From NCBI RefSeq assembly GCF_008828755.2, contig NZ_QBLM01000001.1, positions 434,001 to 498,000 on the forward strand: 64,000 bases of DNA, in the 5' to 3' direction. Position numbers and translations under genes: made by a program. Source of the DNA: [Borrelia] turdi. GTDB taxonomy: Bacteria; Spirochaetota; Spirochaetia; Borreliales; Borreliaceae. The notes beneath the pieces were generated by a model that had not been told where the DNA came from, searched no databases, and worked only from the letters and a program-made list of their open reading frames with translations. Below are positions 8,277 through 16,873 of this stretch, piece after piece. Position 1 is the stretch's first letter, and each line of letters opens with the position of its first letter.

Positions 8277-9641
8277 CTATTTGTATTTTTTAATTAAAAT
8301 GGGTTTAGTCCAATAACGAGTACAAGTAAACCCAACTAAAATTATAATTGATAAATAATTTGAAATTATAAAAGCATAACCTAAAGAATTTTCAATTATG
8401 CCAAAATATTGAAAAATAAAAACTACTGGAAGACGAATGAACCATAATCTAATAAAAATAATAATCATGGCGATTTTTGTCCTACCAGACCCAATAAGCC
8501 CTCCAAAAAATACTTGTTGTAATCCATATCCAAAAGTACCAATGGTCGTTAACAATAAATAATTGTTAGCATAATTTAAAACTTCTAAATCATTTGTAAA
8601 TAATCTTAATATAAACTGTTTATTAATAATAACAATTGAATTTATTATTAATAAAATTGCTAAAGAAATAAAAAACCCTTTTTTTAAGACTTCTCCAACC
8701 CTATTGATTTTCTTAGCACCAAGATTTTGACCAACAATTGAAATAATTCCAGTACCAATTCCCATAGCAGGAAGAAATAAAAAAGAAATAATGGTGTTTG
8801 TAAGTCCATAGGCCGCCAAAAATTTTGAACTAATTTCAATAACGATATAATTGAAGATAAAAAAAGACACCGAAACCATTATTTGTCCAAAAGTTGAAGG
8901 TAATCCCAAATTAACAATTTGTTTAATAGATCTTATATCTAACACTAAGTCCTTCGGATAAATTTTTAATCCACGATTCAGCCTATAAGTCAAAAACAAA
9001 TAAAAAGCAACGGTTAATAATTTTGAAAATAAAGTAGCCCAAGCGGCCCCAGTAATGCCCATATTAAAAGTAAATATTAAAATTGGATCAAGAATAAAAT
9101 TAACAATATTAGCAAATAAAACTATTATCATTGAAAGGATGGTTTCTCCTTGAGCATTTAAAATATATGTAATTGAAATGCTTAAAAACATAATAGGTAT
9201 TCCAAAAATTGTCACATAAAAATAAGCTCTTGAAAGTTCTTTAAGCTCGCCTTTTGCACCCAATAAATCTAAAAGATGCTCAATAAAAAAAAAAGCACAA
9301 ATAGCAACAAATAAAGATAACGCAAAATTTAAAACAATAAGTTGTCCTGCATATCTTGAAAAACGAGAAAAATTTCCCTCCCCTATACATTTAGACATTA
9401 AAGAAATACTTCCCGTAGCCATACCCATAGCAATAGCTATAATAAAAAAATTTACAGGACCAGCAAGCGAAAGCGCTGACAAAGGCATGGCCCCAAGCTT
9501 ACCAACATAAAACATATCGGTAAGATCATAAAGAGCTTGAATAATATTGGTTATAACAATAGGAAAACTTATTAAAAAAAGAACTTTGTATAAATTGCCA
9601 TTTAATATTAACTCTCTAGTCTTACTCTTATTTGTAGACAT
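8277..9641 (-). CDS. MATE-family multidrug/cation exporter
   Basis: 454 residues with about twelve hydrophobic segments arranged as two homologous halves, typical of the MATE/NorM superfamily, which exports cationic compounds using Na+ or H+ gradients. The N-terminal part (FPIVITNIIQALYDLTDMFYVG) and the mid-protein LGLPSTFGQIMVS segment are family-like. ATG with AAGGAT upstream. It is a single gene flanked by noncoding DNA on both sides. The substrate cannot be predicted. Confidence 0.88.
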   Translation of the reverse strand: MSTNKSKTRELILNGNLYKVLFLISFPIVITNIIQALYDLTDMFYVGKLGAMPLSALSLAGPVNFFIIAIAMGMATGSISLMSKCIGEGNFSRFSRYAGQLIVLNFALSLFVAICAFFFIEHLLDLLGAKGELKELSRAYFYVTIFGIPIMFLSISITYILNAQGETILSMIIVLFANIVNFILDPILIFTFNMGITGAAWATLFSKLLTVAFYLFLTYRLNRGLKIYPKDLVLDIRSIKQIVNLGLPSTFGQIMVSVSFFIFNYIVIEISSKFLAAYGLTNTIISFLFLPAMGIGTGIISIVGQNLGAKKINRVGEVLKKGFFISLAILLIINSIVIINKQFILRLFTNDLEVLNYANNYLLLTTIGTFGYGLQQVFFGGLIGSGRTKIAMIIIFIRLWFIRLPVVFIFQYFGIIENSLGYAFIISNYLSIIILVGFTCTRYWTKPILIKKYK

Positions 9642-9720
9642 AAAATTTTATCCTTATCTATAAAATATTTTTTTTATAAAAACCTAACCACAAATTTACT
9701 TATTATTGATAAATAAATTT

Positions 9721-9751
9721 TTGATTTTTAATTTTTGAAATTAAAAATCAA
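9721..9751. repeat. 14-bp perfect inverted repeat, 3-nt loop
   Basis: TTGATTTTTAATTT (9721-9734), loop TTG, and its exact complement (9738-9751). It lies 450 nt downstream of murA and 80 nt upstream of the MATE gene. It could be a terminator for a transcript from murA or a binding site. No T run favours either direction. Confidence 0.55.
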
Positions 9752-9890
9752 CATGCAATGTCAAAACAATTAGCAGTTAATATGTTATACATCGCAATGG
9801 TTAAGCTACAAATAAATCTATTAACCTGTTGTATTAAAAATGCATAACTAAAAACAAAAAAATTGACATCAGATATAAAAATTTAACAAT

Positions 9891-9909
9891 ATTTATGCTA
9901 AGCATAAAT
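9891..9909. repeat. 19-bp operator-like palindrome
   Basis: ATTTATGCT-A-AGCATAAAT, perfect 9-bp arms with one central base, 22 nt after a TTGACA hexamer. A repressor site is possible, but there is no nearby plus-strand gene for it to control. Confidence 0.4.
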
Positions 9910-10200
9910 AAACAGCAATTAATAAAATTAAAACTATTCTAACAAATTAAAGCAGAGTAATAAACACTTATTTAAAATAATAAGTAGTACTATAAAGACA
10001 AAAACTTAAAATCAGAAATACCTCTACAAATTTTTCTCAATTCTTTTATAATATTTTTATATTAGGATCTTTAAACTGTGCAATTGAATAAAATTCAATA
10101 TATTCCCATTCATAATTCAACCTATTAATACCCCCTATTTATTCGTTGTTAAAAATATTTTCCATAAATCATGTATAATATAATAAAGCTTAATATTAAG

Positions 10201-11484
10201 CTATTGACTTTTAACTTTCTTTATTTTTGCTCCCAAGCTAGTTAATTTATTAGTTACATCTTCATATCCCCTTTCAATTTGATAAACATTTTGAATCTCG
10301 CTGCGACCTTCAGCAACAAAAGCAGCAATAAGAAGAGACATTCCAGCCCGTACATCTGGAGAAGATAAAATATCGCCCTTAAGAGGAGATTTGCCCGTAA
10401 CCACTACACGGTGTGGATCACAAAGTACAATTTGAGCTCCCATTTTTATTAACTTGTCTACAAAAAACATCCTGGATTCAAACATCTTCTCAAAAATAAG
10501 AACTGTGCCTTCCACTTGAGTTGCAGTTACTATGATAATACTCATAAGATCTGTTGGAAAGGCTGGCCACGGACCATCATCAATTTTTGGAATGTGCCCA
10601 CCAAAATCTAGCTTAACTTTTAACTCTTGTTTATCTTTTACATATACATTTTCCCTGTCATATTCAAAATTAATACCAAGTCTTGAATATATATGCCTAA
10701 TTAATCTGAAATGTTGGGGATCTGCTTTTTTAATTTCTAACTCGCCCCCTGTTAATGCAGCAAGACTAATTAAAGAACCAACTTGCATAAAATCGGCTCC
10801 TATTCTAAATATGGTTCCACTTAATTTTTTAACACCCTTTATTTCTAAAATATTTGAACCAATCCCTAAAATATTAGCACCCATTGAATTGAGCATATTA
10901 CATAAATCTTGAACATGTGGCTCACAAGCAGCGTTCATAATAATAGTATTTCCTTCCGCAAGAACTGAAGCCATAATAATATTTTCTGTAGCTGTAACAG
11001 AAGCTTCATCTAAAAACATTTCGGTTCCAATAAGCTTTTTTGCCTTTAAAACAATTCTTCCATCCTTTCTACTTAATTTAGCACCCAGCTTGCAAAGACC
11101 ATAAAAATGGGTGTCAAGTCGCCTCTTCCCAATTACGTCTCCTCCTGGAAGCGCCATATCTATTTCCCCAAATCTAGAAATAAAAGGTCCCAATAAAAGT
11201 ATGGAAGCCCTAATTAAATTTGTAAGAGAGGAGTCTATTTCCGTTTTTACAATATTTAAAACTTTTATTTTTAAAGTATTTCCCTCTCTTACAATATTTA
11301 CTCCTATATCACTTAAAATATCTAAAACAACTTTCACATCATTAATATTGGGAATATTTTCTAAAATAACATCTTCATCAGTAAGCAAGGCAGCTAAAAT
11401 ACAAGGTAAAGCAGAATTCTTATTACCACTAGCTGTAATTTTACCACCTATCTTAAAACCACCTTCTACAATATAACTATACAT
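10201..11484 (-). CDS. murA: UDP-N-acetylglucosamine 1-carboxyvinyltransferase
   Basis: 427 residues, family length. Transfers enolpyruvyl from PEP to UDP-GlcNAc, the first committed step of peptidoglycan synthesis in the cytoplasm. The substrate-binding NKN (Lys22) is present. The catalytic-loop residue that is Cys115 in E. coli is Asp116 here (LPGGDVIG), the variant known to confer fosfomycin insensitivity. The frame runs 16 codons further upstream, but the ATG at 11484 has TAGGAGG at good spacing and the family N-terminus (YSYIVEGG). Confidence 0.96.
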   Translation of the reverse strand: MYSYIVEGGFKIGGKITASGNKNSALPCILAALLTDEDVILENIPNINDVKVVLDILSDIGVNIVREGNTLKIKVLNIVKTEIDSSLTNLIRASILLLGPFISRFGEIDMALPGGDVIGKRRLDTHFYGLCKLGAKLSRKDGRIVLKAKKLIGTEMFLDEASVTATENIIMASVLAEGNTIIMNAACEPHVQDLCNMLNSMGANILGIGSNILEIKGVKKLSGTIFRIGADFMQVGSLISLAALTGGELEIKKADPQHFRLIRHIYSRLGINFEYDRENVYVKDKQELKVKLDFGGHIPKIDDGPWPAFPTDLMSIIIVTATQVEGTVLIFEKMFESRMFFVDKLIKMGAQIVLCDPHRVVVTGKSPLKGDILSSPDVRAGMSLLIAAFVAEGRSEIQNVYQIERGYEDVTNKLTSLGAKIKKVKSQ

Positions 11485-11584
11485 AACCCATCCTCCTATA
11501 CATAAGAAAACCAATAAAATTAAATCTCGCAAATCAAATCAAATCAAATTAATTAAATCTAAAGAATATCTTAAAAAATGAATA

Positions 11585-12406
11585 TCAAACAATATCTACA
11601 TCTTTTAAAATTGATTTACAATCTACATATTCTCTAACAGTCTCTACAGAAAAAGAATGCCCATTCTCATCAATATCAATTAAAACACCATTAAAACCAA
11701 GACCTTCCCAAGATTCATCAAACCTCTGATTTAAAAATCCTTTCAAAAATTTATCCACCTCTAAATTGGGGACATATCCAATAACGCTATCCAAACTTCC
11801 AACTCTGCCTAAATCAGTTATAATAGCAGTATTATCTAAAATTCTCAAATCAGCTGTTAAAATCCTTTTACCAGTTCCAAGACAAGCGCTAACTCTTGAT
11901 TTTAGATAAAAAAACAAAGCATTAACTTCAGCCGTAGTATTTGAATCAAAAAGAACAATAATATTGTTTGTTTGCATTTTGATTTTTTTATAAAAAAAAT
12001 CAAAACTATAGAAAGGATGATTAAATTTATACTTAGTTATTCCAGTTTGACCTACAATTCTCATCACAGCTAATTTTTTACCATTAATATTATAAACAAA
12101 ATAAGAATATCCTTTTAATTTTGCAGGACAATTTAAAGGCTTTAAAATAAAATTATACTTATCAAGATCATCAGACAAATCAGGCCTTGTAAAAGCATTT
12201 TCACCTAAGGTTAATACATCAACTCCATACTTTTTCAATAAAAAGGCATGCCTTTTCCCAAGACCTTTTAAACCCGTAGTAAAATTATTACCAGATATTA
12301 CAAAATCAATCCTTTTTCTAGCCTTAAAGGATGATAAAAAAGATTTTATCGAAATAATCCCAGCTTTACCAACAACCTCACCAGTAATCAAAACTCTTAA
12401 AGACAC
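11585..12406 (-). CDS. YmdB-family protein with degenerate metal site (predicted pseudoenzyme)
   Basis: 273 residues (GTG start, GAGAGG upstream). The fold pattern follows the YmdB/TIGR00282 metallophosphoesterases that hydrolyse 2',3'-cyclic nucleotides: GxVVGxxG at the N-terminus, GxxAxTRPD-like block, GTxxxxxTADxRIL and the AIITDLGRVGSLDSVIG block. Measured against B. subtilis YmdB, the ligands Asp8, Glu39, Asn67, His68, His150, His175 and His177 correspond to Glu10, Asn40, Glu69, Asn70, Asp154, Gly179 and Arg181. The dinuclear site should therefore not form. The frame is intact and sits in the murA-lspA run, so it is probably translated and under selection for another role. Confidence 0.72.
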   Translation of the reverse strand: MSLRVLITGEVVGKAGIISIKSFLSSFKARKRIDFVISGNNFTTGLKGLGKRHAFLLKKYGVDVLTLGENAFTRPDLSDDLDKYNFILKPLNCPAKLKGYSYFVYNINGKKLAVMRIVGQTGITKYKFNHPFYSFDFFYKKIKMQTNNIIVLFDSNTTAEVNALFFYLKSRVSACLGTGKRILTADLRILDNTAIITDLGRVGSLDSVIGYVPNLEVDKFLKGFLNQRFDESWEGLGFNGVLIDIDENGHSFSVETVREYVDCKSILKDVDIV

Positions 12407-12419
12407 AAAGCCTCTCTTT

Positions 12420-12647
12420 TTATTGATCCAGTTTAAATAGCTTAATAAGTAAACTTCTTACAATAAAAATTGACACATAATACCCTATCAAAACAGCAAA
12501 AATAATCATTATGAAAATCAATATAAATTGCAAATAAGGCTTTACAATAATACTAAATTTAACAACTAAAAGAAACTCTAAAAAAAAAACTAAAAACGTT
12601 AAAGATAAGTTCATTAAAACACATAAAATAAAGCCTAAAATCTTCAT
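12420..12647 (-). CDS. small membrane protein of unknown function
   Basis: 75 residues, almost entirely hydrophobic with two predicted transmembrane helices and a basic C-terminus (LIKLFKLDQ). It lies 3 nt after lspA and 13 nt before the YmdB-like gene, so it is in the same operon. No family is recognised. Confidence 0.75.
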   Translation of the reverse strand: MKILGFILCVLMNLSLTFLVFFLEFLLVVKFSIIVKPYLQFILIFIMIIFAVLIGYYVSIFIVRSLLIKLFKLDQ

Positions 12648-12650
12648 TTA

Positions 12651-13157
12651 TTAAGCGCTTTTCTTTTTATAAAAAAAATCATAAACCAAAAATAAAATCA
12701 TTCCTATAACAACATAGCTATCTGCAAAATTAAAAGTAGGCCATCTATCAAGCCCAAAAATTCCATAAAATTTGAAATCTAAAAAATCCACAACTCCAGA
12801 AGGTCTAAACAGTCTATCAATAATATTACCCACTCCTCCTGAAAAAATTAATAAAAGTGAAATTCTGGCAATATAATTTTTCTCTTTCAAAGAAAGAGAA
12901 AAAACAAATATTAAAATGACAATAGGCATTATGAGAAAAAAAATTGTTTTCAAGCTATAATGAATATTAGAACCCATAGAAAATAAAATGCCCGTGTTTC
13001 TTACATGTATTATCCTAAAAAAATCCTCAAAAAAGGAAAAATATATTGAACCCAATTTGACATATTTTACAACTAAATACTTAGCAAGTTGATCAAAAAA
13101 AATTAAGCTAATAATAAATACAAAAATATTAAAATACTGTTTACTTTTAGCGCTCAT
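12651..13157 (-). CDS. lspA: lipoprotein signal peptidase (signal peptidase II)
   Basis: 168 residues, four membrane segments. Cleaves prolipoproteins before the lipidated Cys in the inner membrane. The two catalytic aspartates are in GNIIDR and the C-terminal FNFADSYVVIG, and the conserved HVRNTG is present (family: NxGxxF). It is essential for processing the many lipoproteins of this organism, including at least four encoded in this window. It lies 10 nt after the Nif3-like gene. Confidence 0.95.
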   Translation of the reverse strand: MSAKSKQYFNIFVFIISLIFFDQLAKYLVVKYVKLGSIYFSFFEDFFRIIHVRNTGILFSMGSNIHYSLKTIFFLIMPIVILIFVFSLSLKEKNYIARISLLLIFSGGVGNIIDRLFRPSGVVDFLDFKFYGIFGLDRWPTFNFADSYVVIGMILFLVYDFFYKKKSA

Positions 13158-13167
13158 AAAAAAATCC

Positions 13168-13914
13168 TTATAAATTAGTATCTTTACAAATAAATTTAAC
13201 CTCTAAATCTTCCTGAATTTTAAAATCTTCCATTAATTTAATTAACCCAAAAGTTTCAGTAAAATAATGACCTGCAAAAATCAAGCTCACACCGCATTCT
13301 TCTGCTAAAGAATATATTTGATGAGAAGTGTCTCCAGTTATAAATAAATCTATACCATGATATAAAGCCTCTTCAAAAAAAGAATATCCAGAACCACTAA
13401 CAATAGCAACCTTATTCACTGACTCTTTAAACTTTTTAAAAAAAAGAATATGTTTATTTTCCTTTTTGATTTTTTCTAAAATTTCAGAAAAGCTAAAATT
13501 AGAGTCTGCAATAATTCCTAGATTAAACCCTCCGTAATTTGCAAAACCAAAAGGATTTTTTAATCCTAAAAAATCTGAAAACACTTTGCTGTGTGAATAA
13601 ATAGAATGAGCATCCATAGGTAAATGGACTGAATAAAGAGCTAAATTGTTTTCAATCAAAAACTTAATTTTATCATACATATTAGAAATAATACGCTCTT
13701 TTTTTGACCAAAAAATACCATGGTGGGTAATTAAAAAATCATTTCCTTTTGCTTCTTTTAAAGTTGAATAGCTAGCATCAACTGCAAAAGCAACCCTAGT
13801 AACTTTAGAATCAAGGTTCCCTACTTGAAGGCCATTTAAGCTTTTATCAATATATTCATACTTCTTTATGTCAAAAATTGAACTAAGTTTAAAAGACAAA
13901 TCCCTTACTTTCAA
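13168..13914 (-). CDS. Nif3/GTP cyclohydrolase I type 2-like dinuclear metal protein
   Basis: 248 residues. Metal-ligand motifs of the Nif3 (NIF3L1/YbgI) family are all visible: ITHHG (about residue 64), HLPMDAH (about 98), TGDTSHQ and AGHYFTE near the C-terminus. Members bind a dinuclear metal centre, and the cellular role is not settled. The start is TTG, 1 nt after the stop of the YfiH-family gene, with GGAG upstream. Confidence 0.88.
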   Translation of the reverse strand: MKVRDLSFKLSSIFDIKKYEYIDKSLNGLQVGNLDSKVTRVAFAVDASYSTLKEAKGNDFLITHHGIFWSKKERIISNMYDKIKFLIENNLALYSVHLPMDAHSIYSHSKVFSDFLGLKNPFGFANYGGFNLGIIADSNFSFSEILEKIKKENKHILFFKKFKESVNKVAIVSGSGYSFFEEALYHGIDLFITGDTSHQIYSLAEECGVSLIFAGHYFTETFGLIKLMEDFKIQEDLEVKFICKDTNL

Positions 13915-13915
13915 A

Positions 13916-14605
13916 TTAAATTCTCCAAATTAAAGCGTAGCTTTGACCTTCTCTTAATCTTCTATAAGAATAAAGATTCTTTAAACAATGCGTACAAAGC
14001 TTTGAATTATAAATATCTAAATTAAAATTAGAAAGCAAATTTAAATTAAAACTAGCATTATCAAAATACATTTTACCATTTCTTATTGCAAAAGCAGTAT
14101 TTAATAAACCTTTGCTAAATTTATTACTTACCTCTTTCAAAAAAATTTCAGAAACTTCATAACAACAAGATCTGTTATAAGGTCCAAAAACAATTTTTAA
14201 ATTTTTAAAAGATGATCCCATTTTTTCAAACATAAGCAACATTTTTAGAACAATCAAGTTAAAGCTTCCTTTATATCCACTATGAACAAGTCCTATAAAT
14301 TTTTTCACTGAATCATAAAAGTATATTGGAAGACAATCTGCAAAGTAAGCAACAAGAGCTACATCTAAAGAACTAGATATAAGACCATCTCCTTCTTGGA
14401 AATTCATAAAATCATCTTCAACTTTATAAATAATATCTGTATGCAATTGCTTTAAATACTTTATTTTTTTTGCCTTGGGGACAAAATTTAAATTATCATT
14501 ACTAAGTTCTTTTAAATTCAGCTTAAAAGGTTTTTTAGTATAAATCATTCTAACATCGTCAGCTATCCTAAATTCATAATAAAGTTCATGATCTATTGTT
14601 TTCAT
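13916..14605 (-). CDS. pgeF: YfiH/PgeF-family (multicopper polyphenol oxidoreductase fold) protein
   Basis: 229 residues. Conserved blocks QLHTDI, GDGLISS, ADCLPIYFYD, GLVHSGYKG, GPYNRSCCYEV and CTHC fit this family. The E. coli member removes wrongly incorporated L-Ser from peptidoglycan precursors, which suits a neighbourhood with murA and lspA. Zn-type ligands (His, Cys, His) are present. ATG overlaps the lptB stop (ATGA), indicating coupling. Confidence 0.85.
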   Translation of the reverse strand: MKTIDHELYYEFRIADDVRMIYTKKPFKLNLKELSNDNLNFVPKAKKIKYLKQLHTDIIYKVEDDFMNFQEGDGLISSSLDVALVAYFADCLPIYFYDSVKKFIGLVHSGYKGSFNLIVLKMLLMFEKMGSSFKNLKIVFGPYNRSCCYEVSEIFLKEVSNKFSKGLLNTAFAIRNGKMYFDNASFNLNLLSNFNLDIYNSKLCTHCLKNLYSYRRLREGQSYALIWRI

Positions 14606-15396
14606 AATTTAAATTCTTCTCCCAAATAAAGCTTTTTAGCTTTTTCGCTACTTACTATATAATCAACATCGCCTTCATCAAGCACTTGCCCCTGATAAAC
14701 AATATAAGCTCTATCAATTATATCAAAAGCATCCCTTACATTATGATCAGTAATAAGAACTCCAATATTTCTTTCTTTTAAAATTTTTATTATATCTTTT
14801 ATATCTCCAATCGCAATAGGATCAATACCAGCAAAAGGTTCATCTAAGAGTAAAAAATAAGGATTTACAGCTAAAGCTCTTGCTATCTCTGCTCGTCTTC
14901 TCTCTCCACCAGAAAGGGTATAAGCTTTTTGGCTTTGTATTCTTTTTATCTCAAATTCTTTAAGTAAACTCACAAGCTCTATCTTGCGCTCAGCCTTAGA
15001 TAGATCTTCTCTTCTCTCTAAAGCAACCATAATATTCTCTTCAACTGTAAGTTCTCTAAAAATTGAAGCATCTTGAGGAAGATATACAATTCCTATCCGT
15101 GCACGCTCATACATATTAAGAGATGAGATATTATAATCATTTATTAAAACTTTCCCTGCATTGGGCCTAATAAAGCCTACAATCGTATAAAATGTTGTTG
15201 TTTTACCTGCACCATTTGGACCAAGAAGCCCCACAACCTCACCTTTATGGATGTTGATCGTAATACCATTAACAGCAAGCTTTTCGCCATACTTTTTAAT
15301 AATGTTATCCGCTCTTAAAATAACATTATTTACAGAATTAAGATTAAGGCTTTCTTTAATTTCTTTTATTTTATTTTTTTTCTTTAGAAACATCAT
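14602..15396 (-). CDS. lptB: LptB-type ABC transporter ATP-binding protein
   Basis: About 264 residues. Walker A GPNGAGKTT, signature LSGGERRRAEIARAL, Walker B LLLDEPFAGIDP and the switch His (LITDHNV) are intact. The PFAGIDP and FRELTVEEN segments are typical of LptB, which powers transenvelope transport of LPS in other bacteria. The start is taken at the ATGATG at 15396, and the frame extends 13 codons further to a TTG. It overlaps the end of the upstream LptA-like gene by about 25 nt. A 25-residue basic N-terminal extension precedes the domain. Confidence 0.9.
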   Translation of the reverse strand: MMFLKKKNKIKEIKESLNLNSVNNVILRADNIIKKYGEKLAVNGITINIHKGEVVGLLGPNGAGKTTTFYTIVGFIRPNAGKVLINDYNISSLNMYERARIGIVYLPQDASIFRELTVEENIMVALERREDLSKAERKIELVSLLKEFEIKRIQSQKAYTLSGGERRRAEIARALAVNPYFLLLDEPFAGIDPIAIGDIKDIIKILKERNIGVLITDHNVRDAFDIIDRAYIVYQGQVLDEGDVDYIVSSEKAKKLYLGEEFKL

Positions 15397-16066
15397 TTTC
15401 AACTTGAGTAAACTCTCCCTCAACGCTTCCCTCAAGCTTATACCTATTAGTTTTTGTATTGAAAATTATTCTTGAAGCAGAATAATAGTTGTCTTTCTGA
15501 TAAATTGCTGGAACCCCCTCAAGAATCATTTCTTTTTCTTCTTTATTATAAGTCCCACTCTCAGATCTTGCAAAAGTATCATCCTTATATATTTTAACAG
15601 AATATTGCATAATGTAAACATTAGCCTTATTATTACCTTCAACTCTTTCTGCTTTAATAAGCATATTGTTTTCCAAGTCTTCAAGCTCAACCCCTTTTTG
15701 AAGATAAAAATTATCCAATTTTCTATTAAAAAACAAAAACTGCGCCTTAACATGCATCTTATTCTTATAATCTTCATAAAAAACATTGCCTCTAGCTTCA
15801 AGACAAGATCCATTTTCTCCATAAATTTCAATTTCATCTGCTCTAAGTTTAAAATCTGACGAAACAACCTCTGAGTTCCCTTTTAAAACAATTTTTTTAT
15901 AAAAAGAAGACACTACTCCTTGCGCAAAATCTGACTTAAAGGTAAAATTAGTACTTCTCTCCTGATTTCCCTTAACCATCTTAGATTTAGACCTAGATTC
16001 TTTTTGTGTTGCTTGAATATTGTTAACAAAAATAATTAAAATCCATATTAAAATCAAATCCTTCAA
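15371..16066 (-). CDS. lptA: LptA/OstA-like periplasmic protein
   Basis: 231 residues with a signal peptide (cleavage after about residue 20) and an OstA-type repeated beta pattern (LRADEIEIYGENGSCLEARG, ALI..RVEGNNKANVY). LptA forms the periplasmic bridge of the Lpt machine. The start is TTG, overlapping the upstream stop (TTGA), with GAAGGAA as SD. It lies between LptC-like and LptB genes. Family assignment is by pattern and context. Confidence 0.75.
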   Translation of the reverse strand: MKDLILIWILIIFVNNIQATQKESRSKSKMVKGNQERSTNFTFKSDFAQGVVSSFYKKIVLKGNSEVVSSDFKLRADEIEIYGENGSCLEARGNVFYEDYKNKMHVKAQFLFFNRKLDNFYLQKGVELEDLENNMLIKAERVEGNNKANVYIMQYSVKIYKDDTFARSESGTYNKEEKEMILEGVPAIYQKDNYYSASRIIFNTKTNRYKLEGSVEGEFTQVENDVSKEKK

Positions 16067-16590
16067 TTCATGATTCCTTCAACTCCAGAATCAAAATAAA
16101 AAACATTGCTCTTTAAAAAATAAGAAAATCCTTTTCCTTTTATTTTGCTATCATTAAATCTAATTAATACTAACTCATTTGGGGGAGATTGCAACTTCTT
16201 ATCTTTATTCTTCCATAAAATTCTATTTGAATTAAGTAAATAATAACTATTCTTATCTTCTATTTTAAATTCTACAGAATCTCTCATATCTAAATCTTTT
16301 GTAATATAAGAGCCTTCTAAATTATTAAACTTACCTGAAATTTCATTATCTAGCGAATGATATAAAAACCTTCCATTCTCTGCCTTATAAAGCTTATAGT
16401 CATTAAAATAACTAAAACTTAAAGACTCTAAAACAGTTTGCTCTTTATTATATACAACATCATAATACTTGATTCCTAATATCTGTATTGAAGGAAACTT
16501 TTTAGCCGCATCAGACCTATTAGAATATTCATCATAATCAAAAGTGCAAGCTAAAAACAAAAATAATAAATAAAGCCTAAGTATTTTCAT
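16063..16590 (-). CDS. LptC-position lipoprotein
   Basis: 175 residues. A short signal ends in a lipobox-like LFLAC (Cys15). The first gene of the lptC-lptA-lptB set, overlapping lptA. Length and place fit LptC, but I see no strong LptC sequence signature, and LptC is normally membrane-anchored by a helix and not by lipidation. Treat as an LptC-like candidate. Confidence 0.65.
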   Translation of the reverse strand: MKILRLYLLFLFLACTFDYDEYSNRSDAAKKFPSIQILGIKYYDVVYNKEQTVLESLSFSYFNDYKLYKAENGRFLYHSLDNEISGKFNNLEGSYITKDLDMRDSVEFKIEDKNSYYLLNSNRILWKNKDKKLQSPPNELVLIRFNDSKIKGKGFSYFLKSNVFYFDSGVEGIMN

Positions 16591-16816
16591 AAATATTTTT
16601 CACAAGACTAAAAATTTTTTATTTCAATTGACAATCTCTTAAACATAACAATATAACATTAAAAACTTTATCAAACAAAACTTATTTATATAATCAATTA
16701 TAATGTAAAACATAAAAGCAAAATAAAAATACTACTTTCAAGAACAGTTTTCTTATGAAAATCCTTCTAAAAATGCAACAAATTAAAACAAAAGTATGAA
16801 AATTGCTTCTACTTTA

Positions 16817-16849
16817 GACAAGTATTAAATTGCCAATTTAATACTTGTC
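16817..16849. terminator. 15-bp perfect hairpin downstream of ndk
   Basis: GACAAGTATTAAATT (16817-16831), loop GCC, exact complement (16835-16849). It lies 25 nt beyond the ndk stop and also upstream of the Lpt genes. There is no T run on the ndk strand, so it may stabilise the 3' end or act as a weak terminator. Confidence 0.55.
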
Positions 16850-16873
16850 ACTTTAAAAAATAGATTATAAAAA

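Larger units (their letters stand above)
9642..10200. other. 559-bp gene-free region with inverted repeats
   Basis: No ORF of 60 codons or more and no recognisable RNA gene between the MATE gene and murA. It holds a 14-bp perfect hairpin (9721-9751), a TTGACA hexamer (9863-9868) and, just after it, a 19-bp palindrome (9891-9909). It may be a decayed gene or a regulatory/ncRNA region. I cannot tell which. Confidence 0.5.
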
